A stretch of 64,000 nucleotides of DNA from Thermobifida halotolerans (GCF_003574835.2 NZ_CP063196.1:2976001-3040000); one strand, 5' to 3'; positions 1 through 9,153 are shown, numbered from the stretch's first letter. Notes: generated by a model from the sequence alone, not told the origin. Made by a program: numbers and translations.

Positions 1-99
1 GTGCGAAGCCCGCCGCCATCGGACGCGGCGCACGCGCCGGAGCCGTCGGCCGCACATCCGTTTCCGAGCATCTCTTCGTCTGTTGGGGGCTGCCTCCTC

Positions 100-789
100 A
101 TGTCCGCCGCCACTCCCGAGCCCGTCGGATCCTCACCGCACGGTGGACCGTCGGTGACCGGGGAGGAATCGGTCGCCAAGCTGATCTCCATCGCGTCCAA
201 GCCGACTCTCGCGCAGCGGCTCATCTCCTGGGCCTCCCGTCCCCCGGGAACCCTCTACCTGCCCAGCTGCGTCATCGTCGCCCTTGTGCTGCTGTACGAG
301 GACAGCGTCCCCGGCGGCCATCTCACCAGCTTCGTCCTCGGTCTGGGCGGCGGCGCGTTCCTGGCCGCGATGGGCGCGCTGCGTCTGGGGATCGCGATGA
401 CCGTGGCGCGGCCCATGATCCGCTACTACTGGCTGCGCTGGATCACTCCGCCGCTGATCGCGCTCGCGGCCGTCGTCCTGTCGCTCGCCAACCTCCCCCT
501 GCAGGCCCGTGTCGACGCCTCGGCCTCCGACCTGCTGCGACTGCGGGAGACCTCGGACTCCTCCGCCGTCGTCTCCCCCGAGGAGAGGTGGACGGGTTTC
601 TACCCGATCAGCGAGGTCTCCGAGCGCGAGGGCGTCACCCTCTTCACCGTCGAGGGCGCCGGGGTCCTCAAGAGGTCGGGGCTGGCCTACAGTCCCAAGG
701 AGCTGCCGACCGACGTGTTCGTTCCCGGTCACGGCAACCTGGTCTACGAGCACATCGCGGGCGACTGGTACTCCTGGACCGACCACTGA
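100..789 (+). CDS. Hypothetical membrane protein
   Basis: I do not recognise a family. Starting at the ATG at 100 the protein has 229 residues. It has a polar N-terminus, hydrophobic stretches around residues 50-85 and 115-135 that look like about three membrane helices, and a soluble C-terminal part of about 90 residues with no visible motif. The frame stays open to base 1 with a GTG there, so a longer start inside or before the window cannot be excluded. It ends in a long hairpin shared with the convergent SPFH operon. Confidence 0.6.
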   Translation: MSAATPEPVGSSPHGGPSVTGEESVAKLISIASKPTLAQRLISWASRPPGTLYLPSCVIVALVLLYEDSVPGGHLTSFVLGLGGGAFLAAMGALRLGIAMTVARPMIRYYWLRWITPPLIALAAVVLSLANLPLQARVDASASDLLRLRETSDSSAVVSPEERWTGFYPISEVSEREGVTLFTVEGAGVLKRSGLAYSPKELPTDVFVPGHGNLVYEHIAGDWYSWTDH

Positions 790-857
790 TCCCACCCTCG
801 GGTCCGGTCGCCGGGAGCCCCCCGGACCACCGCCCGACCCGCCGGAGCAGCAGACAC

Positions 858-891
858 GGAGGGGGCCGTCCGCGACCGGACGGCCCCCTCC
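858..891. terminator. Bidirectional hairpin terminator
   Basis: Arms 858-872 and 877-891 are perfectly complementary (15 bp, GC-rich) around a 4-base loop. The hairpin lies between two convergent genes, so it probably ends transcription from both sides. There is no clear T-tract, which is common in actinobacteria. Confidence 0.75.
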
Positions 892-906
892 GCCTGTCGC
901 GGCGGG

Positions 907-2289
907 TCAGGAGTCCCGCCGCTGCTCCTGGAGCCGCTGCTGGTGCCGGGCCGCGTCGGCGAGCGATCCCCGCAGCTGCTGGGCGGTCTCCTGGCTTCCG
1001 GTCCGGGGGGCCGACGCTCCGCCGTCCAGGCCGCGCGGACGCCGCTCCCCGATTCCCGGGAGGAGTTGGGCGAGCAGCAGCGTGGACAGCGCCGAGGTGT
1101 CCCCGGAGCCGGGGTCGGTGCGCACCACCACCGGCTGCGGGGCCCGCTCGGCGAGCTTGGCTCCCACGTCCAGGCGGCGGCGGGCCAGCTCGTACTGGAG
1201 CATCGCCCGGTTGTCCCGGTAGGCGGTGGCCAGCCGCCGCTGGGCGGTGGCCTCGTTGGTGGCGGCCACCAGGTTGGTCCGACCGCGGGTCTCGATCTCG
1301 TAGCGCACGCGCTGCGCCTCGGTCTCCTGCTCCTCCAACATCTGCGCCACGTCCTTGCGGGCCTGGTTGAGAGCCGCGTTGACCTCGACGATCTTGGCGT
1401 CGCGGGTCTTCTTGGAGCGTTCGATGTCCATCAGGAGCGTGTCGATGCGGCGCTTGCGGGTCAGCTCCCACTCCTGCTCGTAGGCGACCAGTTCCTTGGC
1501 GACCCGCTCACGGGTGGACAGGTGCTGCTGGTACTGGTTGGGCAACTGCACGTCGGGGATGTTGCACCCCATGATCTGCACGCCGTACCGGCTGAGCTGG
1601 CGGTTCAGCAGGTCCTGCATGTCCGCGACGTCGGAGCCCCGCAGGTCGTAGGCGTTCTCGGTCTGCACCTGGCGGCTGCGCTGGCGGATGGCGTCCTGCA
1701 CCGCGTTGGACAGCACCAGGTCGAAGTTGCTGGCGCCGATGGTGCGCACGAAGTCGACCGCGTTGGTGATGCGGAACTTCAGGAAGAACTCGATCGACTT
1801 GAGCGGCACGTTCTCCTTGGTGGGGCAGGCCAGAACGGGAGCGTTGTAGGGGATCTCGGTGGAGGTGTCCACGACGAAGTCCACCCGGGTCCACGGATGC
1901 CACAGGTAGTGGCGCCCCGGTCCCAACTCCGAGACGATGGCTCCGAACTTGGTGAGCACCCCGGTGGTGCCCTGCTCGATCTCCACGATGGACGAGCGCC
2001 ACCACCACAGCAGCGCGAGGACGACCGCGACGACGCCGAGGAGCAGGGCCGGAACCGCGACGAGGGCCCCGACCACCCCTCCGAAGGCCAGCGCCGCCAC
2101 GAGTGCGGCCAGGATCAGGTAGAGCCCGATCCAGACCAGGGTCATCCACTTCAGGCCCCGGCTGTCCCGGGGGATGACGACGGGGACCAGGGCTCCCTGG
2201 TCGCCGCCGCGCAGCAGTCGGGCGATGTCGCCCCACGACGCGAGCGACTCCTTGATGGTGGAGGTGCCGCGGCCGATCGGCTGGCTCAT
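907..2289 (-). CDS. SPFH/band-7 domain protein, downstream copy
   Basis: Membrane-anchored SPFH (stomatin/prohibitin) protein of 460 residues. After a polar N-terminus of about 45 residues come two adjacent hydrophobic segments (about 50-100), then the band-7 core with 'GPGRHYLWHPWTRVDFVVDTS', then a long charged helical region (KRRIDTLLMDIERSKKTRD) typical of the flotillin-like coiled coil, and a low-complexity tail. The ATG at 2289 is chosen because its A is shared with the stop of the upstream SPFH gene (TGATG), which implies translational coupling. SPFH proteins organise membrane microdomains and scaffold proteases or channels. The partner here is not visible beyond the paralogue next to it. 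Confidence 0.8.
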   Translation of the reverse strand: MSQPIGRGTSTIKESLASWGDIARLLRGGDQGALVPVVIPRDSRGLKWMTLVWIGLYLILAALVAALAFGGVVGALVAVPALLLGVVAVVLALLWWWRSSIVEIEQGTTGVLTKFGAIVSELGPGRHYLWHPWTRVDFVVDTSTEIPYNAPVLACPTKENVPLKSIEFFLKFRITNAVDFVRTIGASNFDLVLSNAVQDAIRQRSRQVQTENAYDLRGSDVADMQDLLNRQLSRYGVQIMGCNIPDVQLPNQYQQHLSTRERVAKELVAYEQEWELTRKRRIDTLLMDIERSKKTRDAKIVEVNAALNQARKDVAQMLEEQETEAQRVRYEIETRGRTNLVAATNEATAQRRLATAYRDNRAMLQYELARRRLDVGAKLAERAPQPVVVRTDPGSGDTSALSTLLLAQLLPGIGERRPRGLDGGASAPRTGSQETAQQLRGSLADAARHQQRLQEQRRDS

Positions 2290-3944
2290 CACTGGCCTCC
2301 CCACTGGTCGGGCCCGGCTTCGGGCTCGGACTGTCCTACCGCCTGGTCCGGCTCCTGGTCGACGGCCGATTCGGAGACGGACTGGCGGATCTCCTCGACC
2401 CGGTCGGCTCCGGGGTCCTCACCCGTCGGCGGGGTGGGACCGGCGACCGCGGGCTCCTCCCCCGCCCCCAGGAGTGCGGCGATCTCGGGTTCCCGCGAGG
2501 CGATGCGCTCCTCGATCTCGGCGAGCCGGGTGCGGATGGCCGCGATGTCGCCGTCGGAGAACAGCGCCTGGTCGGCGCCGCCGATGAGCTGCTGGGCCAC
2601 CCGGAGGAAGTCGATGGCCGTGTCGCCGTCCCCGATCTGCACCAACTGCGGCAGGCTGTCGGCCACCGCCTCCAGCTTGTCCAGCAGGTCCTGCTGGAAG
2701 CGGTAGTTGAGGATCTCGGGGGCCTCGGCCGCACTGACCGCCCGGATGTCCAGGGCCTGGGCCTCCAGCAGCGCGGCGTTGGCCTGCGCGGTGCTCTCGG
2801 CCTCGACGAACCGCTGACGGGCCTGGGCCCGGGCGCGGTTGGTCTCGCGCTCCAGCGCGGTGTCCATCTGTGCCTGGTACTGGGCGATGTCGGCCTGGAT
2901 CGCGGAGAGGGTCTCGTTGAGGGTGGCGAGTTCCTTGTTGAGGTCGCCCTCGTTCTGCTCCTTGCGCAACTGGAGCTGGTACTCGTAGGTGTAGGCCTCC
3001 TTGGCCACCCGCACCATCTCGGGGGCGGCCAGGTCCATGCGGTACTCCTGGCTGGACGGCTCCGCGTGGGTGATGTTGGCGTTGGTCAGCCGCACCGCGG
3101 GGAGGAACTGCTGGTTGAGCTGGTCCAGCAGGCGGGCGGTGTTCTCGCCGACCAGGTCGTAGATCTCCGAGGCCTGCTGGTCGTAGATGAGGCTGCGGGT
3201 GGTCTCGCTGATGGCGTTGTTGAGCTTGTCCTGGAAGCCCTGCACCGCGCCGAGGGTGAAGACGAACTCCGTGGGGTCCTCGATGCGGAACTGGAGGAAC
3301 AGGTCGACCGACGCCTTGACGCCGCTCTTGGTGGGGGCCTCGCGGATCGGGGCGTTGAAGGGGTACTCCCGTGTCGTGTTGACGATGTAGGAGACCCGCT
3401 TCCAGGGGTTGAGCAGGGTGATCCGGCCGGGGCCGACGATCTGCTCCAGTTTGCCGAACTTGCTGATCAGCGCGTGGCAGCCGTCGGGCACCATGACCAT
3501 GCCCTGGCGCCACCACCCGAACACGCCGATGGCGAGGACCAGCAGCCAGTAGTGCGGCCCGAAGAAGATCATGGTGGCGCCGGGCAGCGCCCAGGTGACC
3601 GCCGTTCCCACCAGGCCGAGCAGGACGAGGAGGATCACGGGGATCATCGCGCGGGCGGTTCGTCCGCGCGGGATCACCATCGGACAGATGACGTGGACCG
3701 GCCCCTCAGGACCGGATTCGAACCTGCTCCGGTTGAGGGCCTCACCCGCGTTGGCCAGCGAGGTGCTCTGCTGTTCGATCAGGGTTCCCACGGAGGCCCC
3801 CTGGTCGCGTGCTGCCAGGAAGTCGCCCGGGTCGAGCCCGAACTGGTCCGCCGCCTGTCCGACGGCGTCACCGACCGCCTGGCGCGGATCACCTCCCTGG
3901 GCTATCGCGCTCGCGGCCCCGCGCACGGTCTGCGCAAAGGACAT
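2289..3944 (-). CDS. SPFH/band-7 domain protein, upstream copy
   Basis: First gene of a two-gene operon, 551 residues. The N-terminal 75 residues form a soluble helical region absent from the second copy. Two hydrophobic helices follow (about 98-145), then the band-7 core ('GPGRITLLNPWKRVSYIVN'), a long coiled-coil stretch rich in Q/E/A (about 300-400), and an acidic, proline-rich tail. Both copies share the PWxRV..IVxT signature and the 'APTK' motif after the core, so they probably arose by duplication and may form a hetero-oligomer, as prohibitin-type proteins do. No NfeD-type partner is adjacent. Membrane location is inferred from the helices. Confidence 0.8.
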   Translation of the reverse strand: MSFAQTVRGAASAIAQGGDPRQAVGDAVGQAADQFGLDPGDFLAARDQGASVGTLIEQQSTSLANAGEALNRSRFESGPEGPVHVICPMVIPRGRTARAMIPVILLVLLGLVGTAVTWALPGATMIFFGPHYWLLVLAIGVFGWWRQGMVMVPDGCHALISKFGKLEQIVGPGRITLLNPWKRVSYIVNTTREYPFNAPIREAPTKSGVKASVDLFLQFRIEDPTEFVFTLGAVQGFQDKLNNAISETTRSLIYDQQASEIYDLVGENTARLLDQLNQQFLPAVRLTNANITHAEPSSQEYRMDLAAPEMVRVAKEAYTYEYQLQLRKEQNEGDLNKELATLNETLSAIQADIAQYQAQMDTALERETNRARAQARQRFVEAESTAQANAALLEAQALDIRAVSAAEAPEILNYRFQQDLLDKLEAVADSLPQLVQIGDGDTAIDFLRVAQQLIGGADQALFSDGDIAAIRTRLAEIEERIASREPEIAALLGAGEEPAVAGPTPPTGEDPGADRVEEIRQSVSESAVDQEPDQAVGQSEPEAGPDQWGGQ

Positions 3945-4218
3945 AGGCGAGGACTCCTTTCGCTCTCACTGAGGGTTGTGCATTCGGACGCGGTCCGCTC
4001 CCCCTCGGTTCCGTCGTCCCTGCCGGTGGTTCTGGCATCTTTCCACACGGTTGCGGACCTTCGGGTCGCGTGGAAACGGCCGTCCGGTATCGGAGGCCCC
4101 GCCTCGGCCCCGACCTGACGAAGCGGGTGGACGACCGCACCTCGGTCGTCCACCCGCTCTGTTCCTCCGTGAGGTCACGCCACCGAGGACTCTGTCCTCC
4201 GCGATGCGACCGCTGGCT

Positions 4219-4643
4219 TCACTCTCCTTCGATCCAGTACCTCTGGAGCCTGGCGACCGCCTCTTCCCCGCCCATTTCCGCGCTCTCGGCCTCGCCGGGT
4301 CCGACCTTGGTGACCAGCAGGTGGACGAGCTCGACGGGCAGCGTCTGGGACCGGGGTACCGGCTGGCCCCGGTCAGGAACAACGCCGCCTCGGACGCAGG
4401 CCCAGAACACCGGTTCGTCCACCTGCAACTGATCGCGGAGAACGTGAACCATATGCTTCTGCCGTAGTCGGTGCGGTCCACCGGGTGGCAGATCCGAGTT
4501 CTCAGAACCCGTCCATCTGCCAGGTTCAGTTCACAAGTGCCATGATGAGTGCCCGTCCGCCCACGGGCATCACGCACCCGCTGCCGTCCTTGCGTGCGAC
4601 AGAAGCGGGCACGGTCCTCACGCGTGGGCCGAGGACGGGTCAC
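4219..4643 (-). pseudogene. Frameshifted toxin-like gene of a TA-type pair
   Basis: Two overlapping frames together make one protein. From the GTG at 4643 one frame reads TREDRARFCRTQGRQRVRD... to HPVDRTDYGRS. After about 4455 the match continues one frame over as HVLRDQLQVDEPVFWACVRG...LQRYWIEGE to the stop at 4219. A single missing base near 4450-4456 explains the break. From memory this pattern resembles actinobacterial proteins annotated as cytotoxic translational repressors of toxin-antitoxin stability systems, but that name is family annotation and I cannot confirm it here. The GTG overlaps the stop of the upstream fragment (GTGA), the usual arrangement for a TA pair. Confidence 0.5.
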
Positions 4644-4848
4644 CGGGGGTCTCCCACCAGCCAGCCGCGCAGTCGCCCGTCGTCGCTGAGGCTGATCAAC
4701 CGCACCAGCCCCAGTTGCCGCGATGGTTCGGGGCGTCCAGCAGACGGTCCTGCCGGTCCTCGGCGTAAACCACCTGGGCACGAGTCGGAGTCGCAGCCGC
4801 GAGATAGCGCCGCAGACGCTCTCCGTCGACAACGGGAACGGGGGCGAC
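4640..4848 (-). pseudogene. Frameshifted partner of the toxin-like gene
   Basis: One frame reads VVDGERLRRYLAAATPTRAQ...LLDAPNHRGNW, and after a one-base shift near 4710 it continues as LVRLISLSDDGRLRGWLVGD to a TGA at 4640 that overlaps the start of the next fragment. No start codon is seen upstream, so the 5' end is missing or lost near the nrdJ terminator. It is probably the first gene (antitoxin position) of a small two-gene unit. Its function is not recognised. Both members carry the same kind of one-base deletion, which suggests decay, although sequencing error in G-runs is possible. Confidence 0.4.
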
Positions 4849-4892
4849 CCGTGGTCGCCCCCGTGGGGTCCGGAGCGCGCGGGGCGCTCCGG
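4840..4892 (-). terminator. Tandem hairpins after nrdJ
   Basis: Two GC-rich hairpins follow each other directly after the nrdJ stop. One has arms 4870-4877/4885-4892, the other 4840-4849/4853-4862 (10-bp stem, 3-base loop). They probably act together as the terminator of the nrdR-nrdJ unit. Confidence 0.7.
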
Positions 4893-4894
4893 GC

Positions 4895-7711
4895 CTAGCT
4901 GCAGCCGCTGGTGGAGCCGCAGCCCTCGCAGACGTAGCAACTGCCCGACGGCCGCATCTTGGTTCCGCAGCTCACACAGAGCGGGGCGTCGGTGCTGAAG
5001 CCCCGCCCGGCCTCGGCCGCCCCCGCCGCGCCTTGGGACTCGGGCTCCCTCCGGGCGGCCCGGGCCTCGGCCTCGGTCACCGGAGCGGACTGGGCGTAGG
5101 TGACCACCTCCGCCGCGACCTGGGCGGGGTCCTCACCGGCGGCCTGGGCGGCGCGCTCCTCGGCGGAGAGCACGCCCAGCGCCGCGCGCTCCTCGTAGGG
5201 CAGGTAGTCCAGGGCCAGGCGGCGGAAGATGTAGTCCACCACCGACTGGGCCATCCGGATGTCGGGGTCGTCGGTCATCCCGGCCGGCTCGAAGCGCATG
5301 TTGGTGAACTTCTCCACGTAGGTCTCCAGCGGCACCCCGTGCTGCAGGGCGATGGAGATCGCGATGGAGAAGGCGTCCATGATCCCGGCCAGGGTGGACC
5401 CCTGCTTGCCGAGCTTGAGGAACACCTCGCCCAGGCCGTCGTCGGGGTAGGAGCCCGCGGTGATGTAGCCCTCGGCGCCGCCGACGGTGAAGGACACCGT
5501 CTGGCTCGGGCGCCGCTTGGGCAGCCTGCGCCGCACCGGACGCCTGACCTCGACGGTCCTGGGCGCCTGCTCGGTCTTCTCCTCGGCCTCGTCCTTCTTC
5601 CCGGCGGTGGACAGCGGCTGGCCGACCTTGCAGTTGTCCCGGTAGACCGCCAGCGCCTTGAGGCCCTTCTTCCAGCCCTCGAAGTAGAGGCGCTCGAAGT
5701 CCTCGACCGTGGCCTCCTCGGGGACGTTGACGGTCTTGGACACCGCGCCCGACAGGAACGGCTGGACCGCCGCCATCATGTCCACGTGCCCCATGGGCCG
5801 GATGTAGCGCCTGCCCGTGGCGCAGTCGAAGACCTCGTAGTGTTCGGGCCTGAGGCCGGGGGCGTCGACCACGTGTCCGTGCTCGGCCACGTAGCCGACG
5901 ATGGCCTCGATCTGCTCCTCGTGGTAGCCGAGGGTGCGCAGCGCCCGGGGGATGCCCTGGTTGACGATCTGCATGGACCCGCCGCCCACCAGCTTCTTGA
6001 GCTTCACCAGGGAGAAGTCCGGTTCGATGCCGGTGGTGTCGCAGTCGAGCATGAAGGAGATGGTGCCCGTCGGGGCGAGCAGGCTCGCCTGGGCGTTGCG
6101 CCAGCCGTTCTGCTCGCCGGTGCGGAGGCACTCCTGCCAGGCGCGGGTGGCGGCGGTGTGGATCGGCTGCTCCATCTCGCCGACGGTGCGCAGGTCGTCG
6201 TTGGCCGCGGCGTGCTTGCGCATGACGCGCTTGTGGGCCTCGGCGTTCTTGGCGTAGCCGTCGTAGGGGCCCACCACCCCGGCCAGTTCGGCGCTGCGCC
6301 GGTAGGCGACGCCGGTCATGAGGGAGGTGATGGCGGCGGCCACCGCGCGTCCGCCGTCGGAGTCGTAGGCGTGCCCGGTGGCCATGAGCAGCGCGCCCAG
6401 GTTGGTGTAGCCGATGCCGAGCTGGCGGAAGGCGCGGGTGGTCTCGCCGATCTTCTCGGTGGGGAAGTCGGCGAAGGTGATGGAGATGTCCATCGCCGTG
6501 ATGACCAGCTCGGTGAGCCGCTCGAAGTCCTCGACCCGGAAGGAGCCGTCCTCGTCGAGGAACTTCATCAGGTTGATGGAGGCCAGGTTGCAGGAGGAGT
6601 TGTCCAGGTGGACGTACTCGGAGCAGGGGTTGCTGGCGCTGATGCGGCCGCTTTCGGGGGTGGTGTGCCAGTCGTTGATGGTGTCGTCGTACTGGACGCC
6701 CGGGTCGGCGCACTCCCAGGCGGCCCTGGCCATCTTGTGGAACAGCTCCTTGGCCCTGACCGTGGCGACGGTCTCTCCGGTGGTGCGGGCGACCAGGCCG
6801 AAGTCGGAGTCGCTCTCGACCGCGCGCATGAAGGAGTCGGAGACCCGCACGGAGTTGTTGGCGTTCTGGTACTGGACGCTGACGATGTCGGCGCCGCCCA
6901 GGTCCACGTCGAACCCGGCGTCGCGCAGGGCGCGGATCTTGCGCTCCTCACGCGCCTTGCACTCGATGAACTCCTCGATGTCGGGGTGGTCGACGTCGAG
7001 GACGACCATCTTGGCCGCGCGCCGGGTGGCGCCGCCGGACTTGATCGTTCCGGCGGAGGCGTCGGCGCCGCGCATGAAGGAGACCGGACCGGAGGCGGTT
7101 CCGCCGGAGGAGAGCAGCTCCTTGCTGGAGCGGATGTGGGAGAGGTTCACGCCCGCGCCGGAGCCGCCCTTGAAGATGATCCCCTCTTCCTTGTACCAGT
7201 CGAGGATCGACTCCATGGTGTCGTCCACGGAGAGGATGAAGCAGGCGGAGACCTGGGCCTTCGACGAGGTGCCGACGTTGAACCAGACCGGGGAGTTGAA
7301 GCTGAACATCTGGTGGACGAGGGCGTGCTTGAGCTCGTGGTCGAAGATCTCGGCGTCCTCGTCGGTGGCGAAGTAGCCGTGCTCGCGGCCGGTCGCGGTG
7401 TAGGTGTTGACGACGCGGTCGACGAGCTGCTTGAGGCTCCACTCGCGCTGCGGGGTGCCCAGCGCGCCGCGGAAGTACTTGCTGGCCACGATCTGGGTGG
7501 CGTTCATCGACCAGCTCTTGGGGAACTCGACCCCGTTCTGCTGGAAGTTGACCGAGCCGTCGCGCCAGTTCGTCATGACGACGTCGCGGCGTTCCCACTC
7601 GACGGTGTCGTAGGGGTGGACTCCGGGCGTGGTGAAGACGCGCCGGATCTTCAGTCCCCTGCGTGGTTTCCTGCCTTTGCGCGTGGCAGAGCCGCTCACC
7701 GTCTCGGTCAT
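4895..7711 (-). CDS. nrdJ: Vitamin B12-dependent (class II) ribonucleotide reductase
   Basis: Reduces ribonucleotides to deoxyribonucleotides using adenosylcobalamin instead of a metal-radical subunit, so it works with or without oxygen. The protein has 938 residues, the usual length for the actinobacterial enzyme. It shows the 'NPCSEY' motif with the active-site Cys, the 'GTxxFMLDCDTTGIEPDFSL' region, and a C-terminal 'CVSCGTKM...CYVCEGCGS' zinc-binding tail preceded by a variable linker. The ATG at 7711 is chosen over longer starts because the family homology begins just after it. It lies 124 bp downstream of nrdR on the same strand and is probably co-controlled through the NrdR boxes at 8333-8377. 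Confidence 0.95.
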   Translation of the reverse strand: MTETVSGSATRKGRKPRRGLKIRRVFTTPGVHPYDTVEWERRDVVMTNWRDGSVNFQQNGVEFPKSWSMNATQIVASKYFRGALGTPQREWSLKQLVDRVVNTYTATGREHGYFATDEDAEIFDHELKHALVHQMFSFNSPVWFNVGTSSKAQVSACFILSVDDTMESILDWYKEEGIIFKGGSGAGVNLSHIRSSKELLSSGGTASGPVSFMRGADASAGTIKSGGATRRAAKMVVLDVDHPDIEEFIECKAREERKIRALRDAGFDVDLGGADIVSVQYQNANNSVRVSDSFMRAVESDSDFGLVARTTGETVATVRAKELFHKMARAAWECADPGVQYDDTINDWHTTPESGRISASNPCSEYVHLDNSSCNLASINLMKFLDEDGSFRVEDFERLTELVITAMDISITFADFPTEKIGETTRAFRQLGIGYTNLGALLMATGHAYDSDGGRAVAAAITSLMTGVAYRRSAELAGVVGPYDGYAKNAEAHKRVMRKHAAANDDLRTVGEMEQPIHTAATRAWQECLRTGEQNGWRNAQASLLAPTGTISFMLDCDTTGIEPDFSLVKLKKLVGGGSMQIVNQGIPRALRTLGYHEEQIEAIVGYVAEHGHVVDAPGLRPEHYEVFDCATGRRYIRPMGHVDMMAAVQPFLSGAVSKTVNVPEEATVEDFERLYFEGWKKGLKALAVYRDNCKVGQPLSTAGKKDEAEEKTEQAPRTVEVRRPVRRRLPKRRPSQTVSFTVGGAEGYITAGSYPDDGLGEVFLKLGKQGSTLAGIMDAFSIAISIALQHGVPLETYVEKFTNMRFEPAGMTDDPDIRMAQSVVDYIFRRLALDYLPYEERAALGVLSAEERAAQAAGEDPAQVAAEVVTYAQSAPVTEAEARAARREPESQGAAGAAEAGRGFSTDAPLCVSCGTKMRPSGSCYVCEGCGSTSGCS

Positions 7712-7835
7712 CTCGCTCTGTTCCCCCTCTGTGAAAGGTGTACCCGAATGGCGGTCGCCGTCCGGTCCGCCGTTGGCCGCGGCGGCGCCGCTCTGTGGTT
7801 CTGGGCCGGTGGGACGCCGTGACGGCGTCGGTGGG

Positions 7836-8297
7836 TCATCCCTGCGAGGTGGTGCGCTCGGCGCGCAACTCCGCGATCTCGTGTTCGAAGTCCTCCAGGG
7901 ACTCGAAGCTGCGGTAGACGCTCGCGAAGCGCAGGTAGGCGACCTCGTCGAGTTCACGCAGCGGCCCCAGGATGGCCAGTCCGATCTCGTGGGAGGGGAC
8001 TTCGGCGGCTCCGCGGCCGCGGATGGCCTCCTCGACGCGCTGCCCGAGAACCGCGAGGGCGTCCTCGCTGACGGGGCGCCCCTGGCAGGCGCGTCGGACT
8101 CCGGCGATGATCTTGCCGCGGGAGAACGGTTCGGTGACTCCCGACCGCTTGGCGACCATGAGCAGCACGGTCTCCTGGGTGGTGAACCGCTTCTCGCAGG
8201 CCGGGCAGGAGCGACGGCGCCGGATCGCCGCGCCTTCCTCGGCGGCGCGGCTGTCGATCACCCGGGTGTCCTGGTTCTGGCAGAAGGGGCAGCGCAC
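7836..8297 (-). CDS. nrdR: Transcriptional repressor NrdR
   Basis: ATP/dATP-sensing repressor of ribonucleotide reductase genes, 153 residues, full length. The N-terminal zinc ribbon has Cys3, Cys6, Cys31 and Cys34 ([17 protein letters not shown]...CPACEKRF), followed by an ATP-cone domain from about residue 46 ([16 protein letters not shown]...). The GTG at 8297 is placed so that the zinc ribbon is complete, with GGAAGGA about 10 bases upstream. It precedes nrdJ, the usual actinobacterial order, and is probably autoregulated. Confidence 0.95.
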   Translation of the reverse strand: MRCPFCQNQDTRVIDSRAAEEGAAIRRRRSCPACEKRFTTQETVLLMVAKRSGVTEPFSRGKIIAGVRRACQGRPVSEDALAVLGQRVEEAIRGRGAAEVPSHEIGLAILGPLRELDEVAYLRFASVYRSFESLEDFEHEIAELRAERTTSQG

Positions 8298-8332
8298 CGT
8301 CGCTCATCCTTCCCAGGTCATCACCGGAAAAA

Positions 8333-8377
8333 CACAAATTGTGGATGCTCTCACCCACACAGGCACCAGATGTAGTG
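8333..8377. promoter_or_regulatory. Pair of candidate NrdR boxes
   Basis: Upstream of nrdR two palindrome-like elements, CACAAATTGTG (8333-8343) and CACCAGATGTAGTG (8364-8377), lie with centres about 32 bp apart, close to three helical turns. Paired NrdR boxes of this form and spacing are known in front of class II reductase operons. The second element matches the actinobacterial consensus better on the reverse strand (CACTACATCTGGTG). Confidence 0.6.
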
Positions 8378-8519
8378 GTGGTTAACCTACGGCTTCGGCG
8401 ATCCCGCACGCAACTCGGGCGGGGGCCGCTCGGCGTGTCGCAGACAGGGAGCGGACGGGCCTCCGGCGGGTCGTGGTGGTGGTTCCGCCGGGCTGCTCCG
8501 CGGTGAGCTGCGGGAACGC

Positions 8520-9074
8520 TCAGGGGGAGGGAAGTACGAGTTCCTGGCCGGGTTCGAGCACCGGTCCGGAGAGTCCGTTGATCTCGACGATCTCGTCCAC
8601 GGTCTTGCGCGGGTCCTCCGAGGGCCGCGCCCGCTCGGCGATCTCCCAGAGCGTGTCCCCCTCGTCGACGACGACGGTGGGGGGCTGCTCGGGCAGGTGG
8701 AAGAAGTTCTCGGTGGAGGCGTCGGCGCTGGAGGCGCCCAGGGTCACGGCGATCAGGGAGAGGAGGCCGACCCCCGCCACGGCGGCCGCTCCGAGGAGGG
8801 AGAACAGGACCACCCTGCCGCGTCTGGTCAGCCGGGGCGGGCCGCCGGGGGCGGGACGGGCGGCCCTGTCGCGGCCGGGGGAGCCCAGTTCGGGAAGGTC
8901 GTCCAGCGCCCGGGGCGCCGACGCGGGGGCGTCCCATTCGGGGATCTCGCGGGACCAGTCGTAGAGGTTCGCCCCGGAACCGGCACGGGTGCGCGCAGCG
9001 CCTCCCGTGGAGCGGCGGGAGGAACGGCCGACTGCGGGTGGCGTGGAGGTGGGCGGCAGAGCGGATTCGGACAT
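8520..9074 (-). CDS. LysM-domain membrane protein, likely SOS-controlled
   Basis: 184 residues: a disordered, proline/arginine-rich cytoplasmic N-terminus of about 80 residues, one transmembrane helix (about 85-110), and an outside LysM domain (TVVVDEGDTLWEIAERA...LEPGQELVLPSP) that binds peptidoglycan. The ATG at 9074 has a good GAAGGGGA ribosome site. It is divergent from lexA with a LexA box 30 bp before its start. This arrangement matches the YneA/DivS-type SOS cell-division suppressors found next to lexA in Gram-positives. The function is inferred from that context. Confidence 0.8.
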   Translation of the reverse strand: MSESALPPTSTPPAVGRSSRRSTGGAARTRAGSGANLYDWSREIPEWDAPASAPRALDDLPELGSPGRDRAARPAPGGPPRLTRRGRVVLFSLLGAAAVAGVGLLSLIAVTLGASSADASTENFFHLPEQPPTVVVDEGDTLWEIAERARPSEDPRKTVDEIVEINGLSGPVLEPGQELVLPSP

Positions 9075-9101
9075 GGTCTTCCCCTTCGGGCCTCCGTCCG
9101 C

Positions 9102-9117
9102 TAGAACTGGCGTTCGA
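9102..9117. promoter_or_regulatory. LexA box, LysM side
   Basis: TAGAACTGGCGTTCGA contains GAAC-N4-GTTC, the core of the actinobacterial SOS box, 27 bp upstream of the LysM gene. It should repress that gene until DNA damage. Confidence 0.75.
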
Positions 9118-9153
9118 TTACTACCGCATTCCGGGAAATTTTTCAGCACCATC

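Noticed and set aside
5033-7822. Long plus-strand reading frame across nrdJ
   Set aside because: It is the shadow of nrdJ on the other strand; the protein is rich in Gly, Val, Arg and Leu and has no motif.
7712-7835. Cobalamin riboswitch before nrdJ
   Set aside because: Only 124 bases separate the genes, and no B12-box-like sequence is visible; control through NrdR boxes is more likely.
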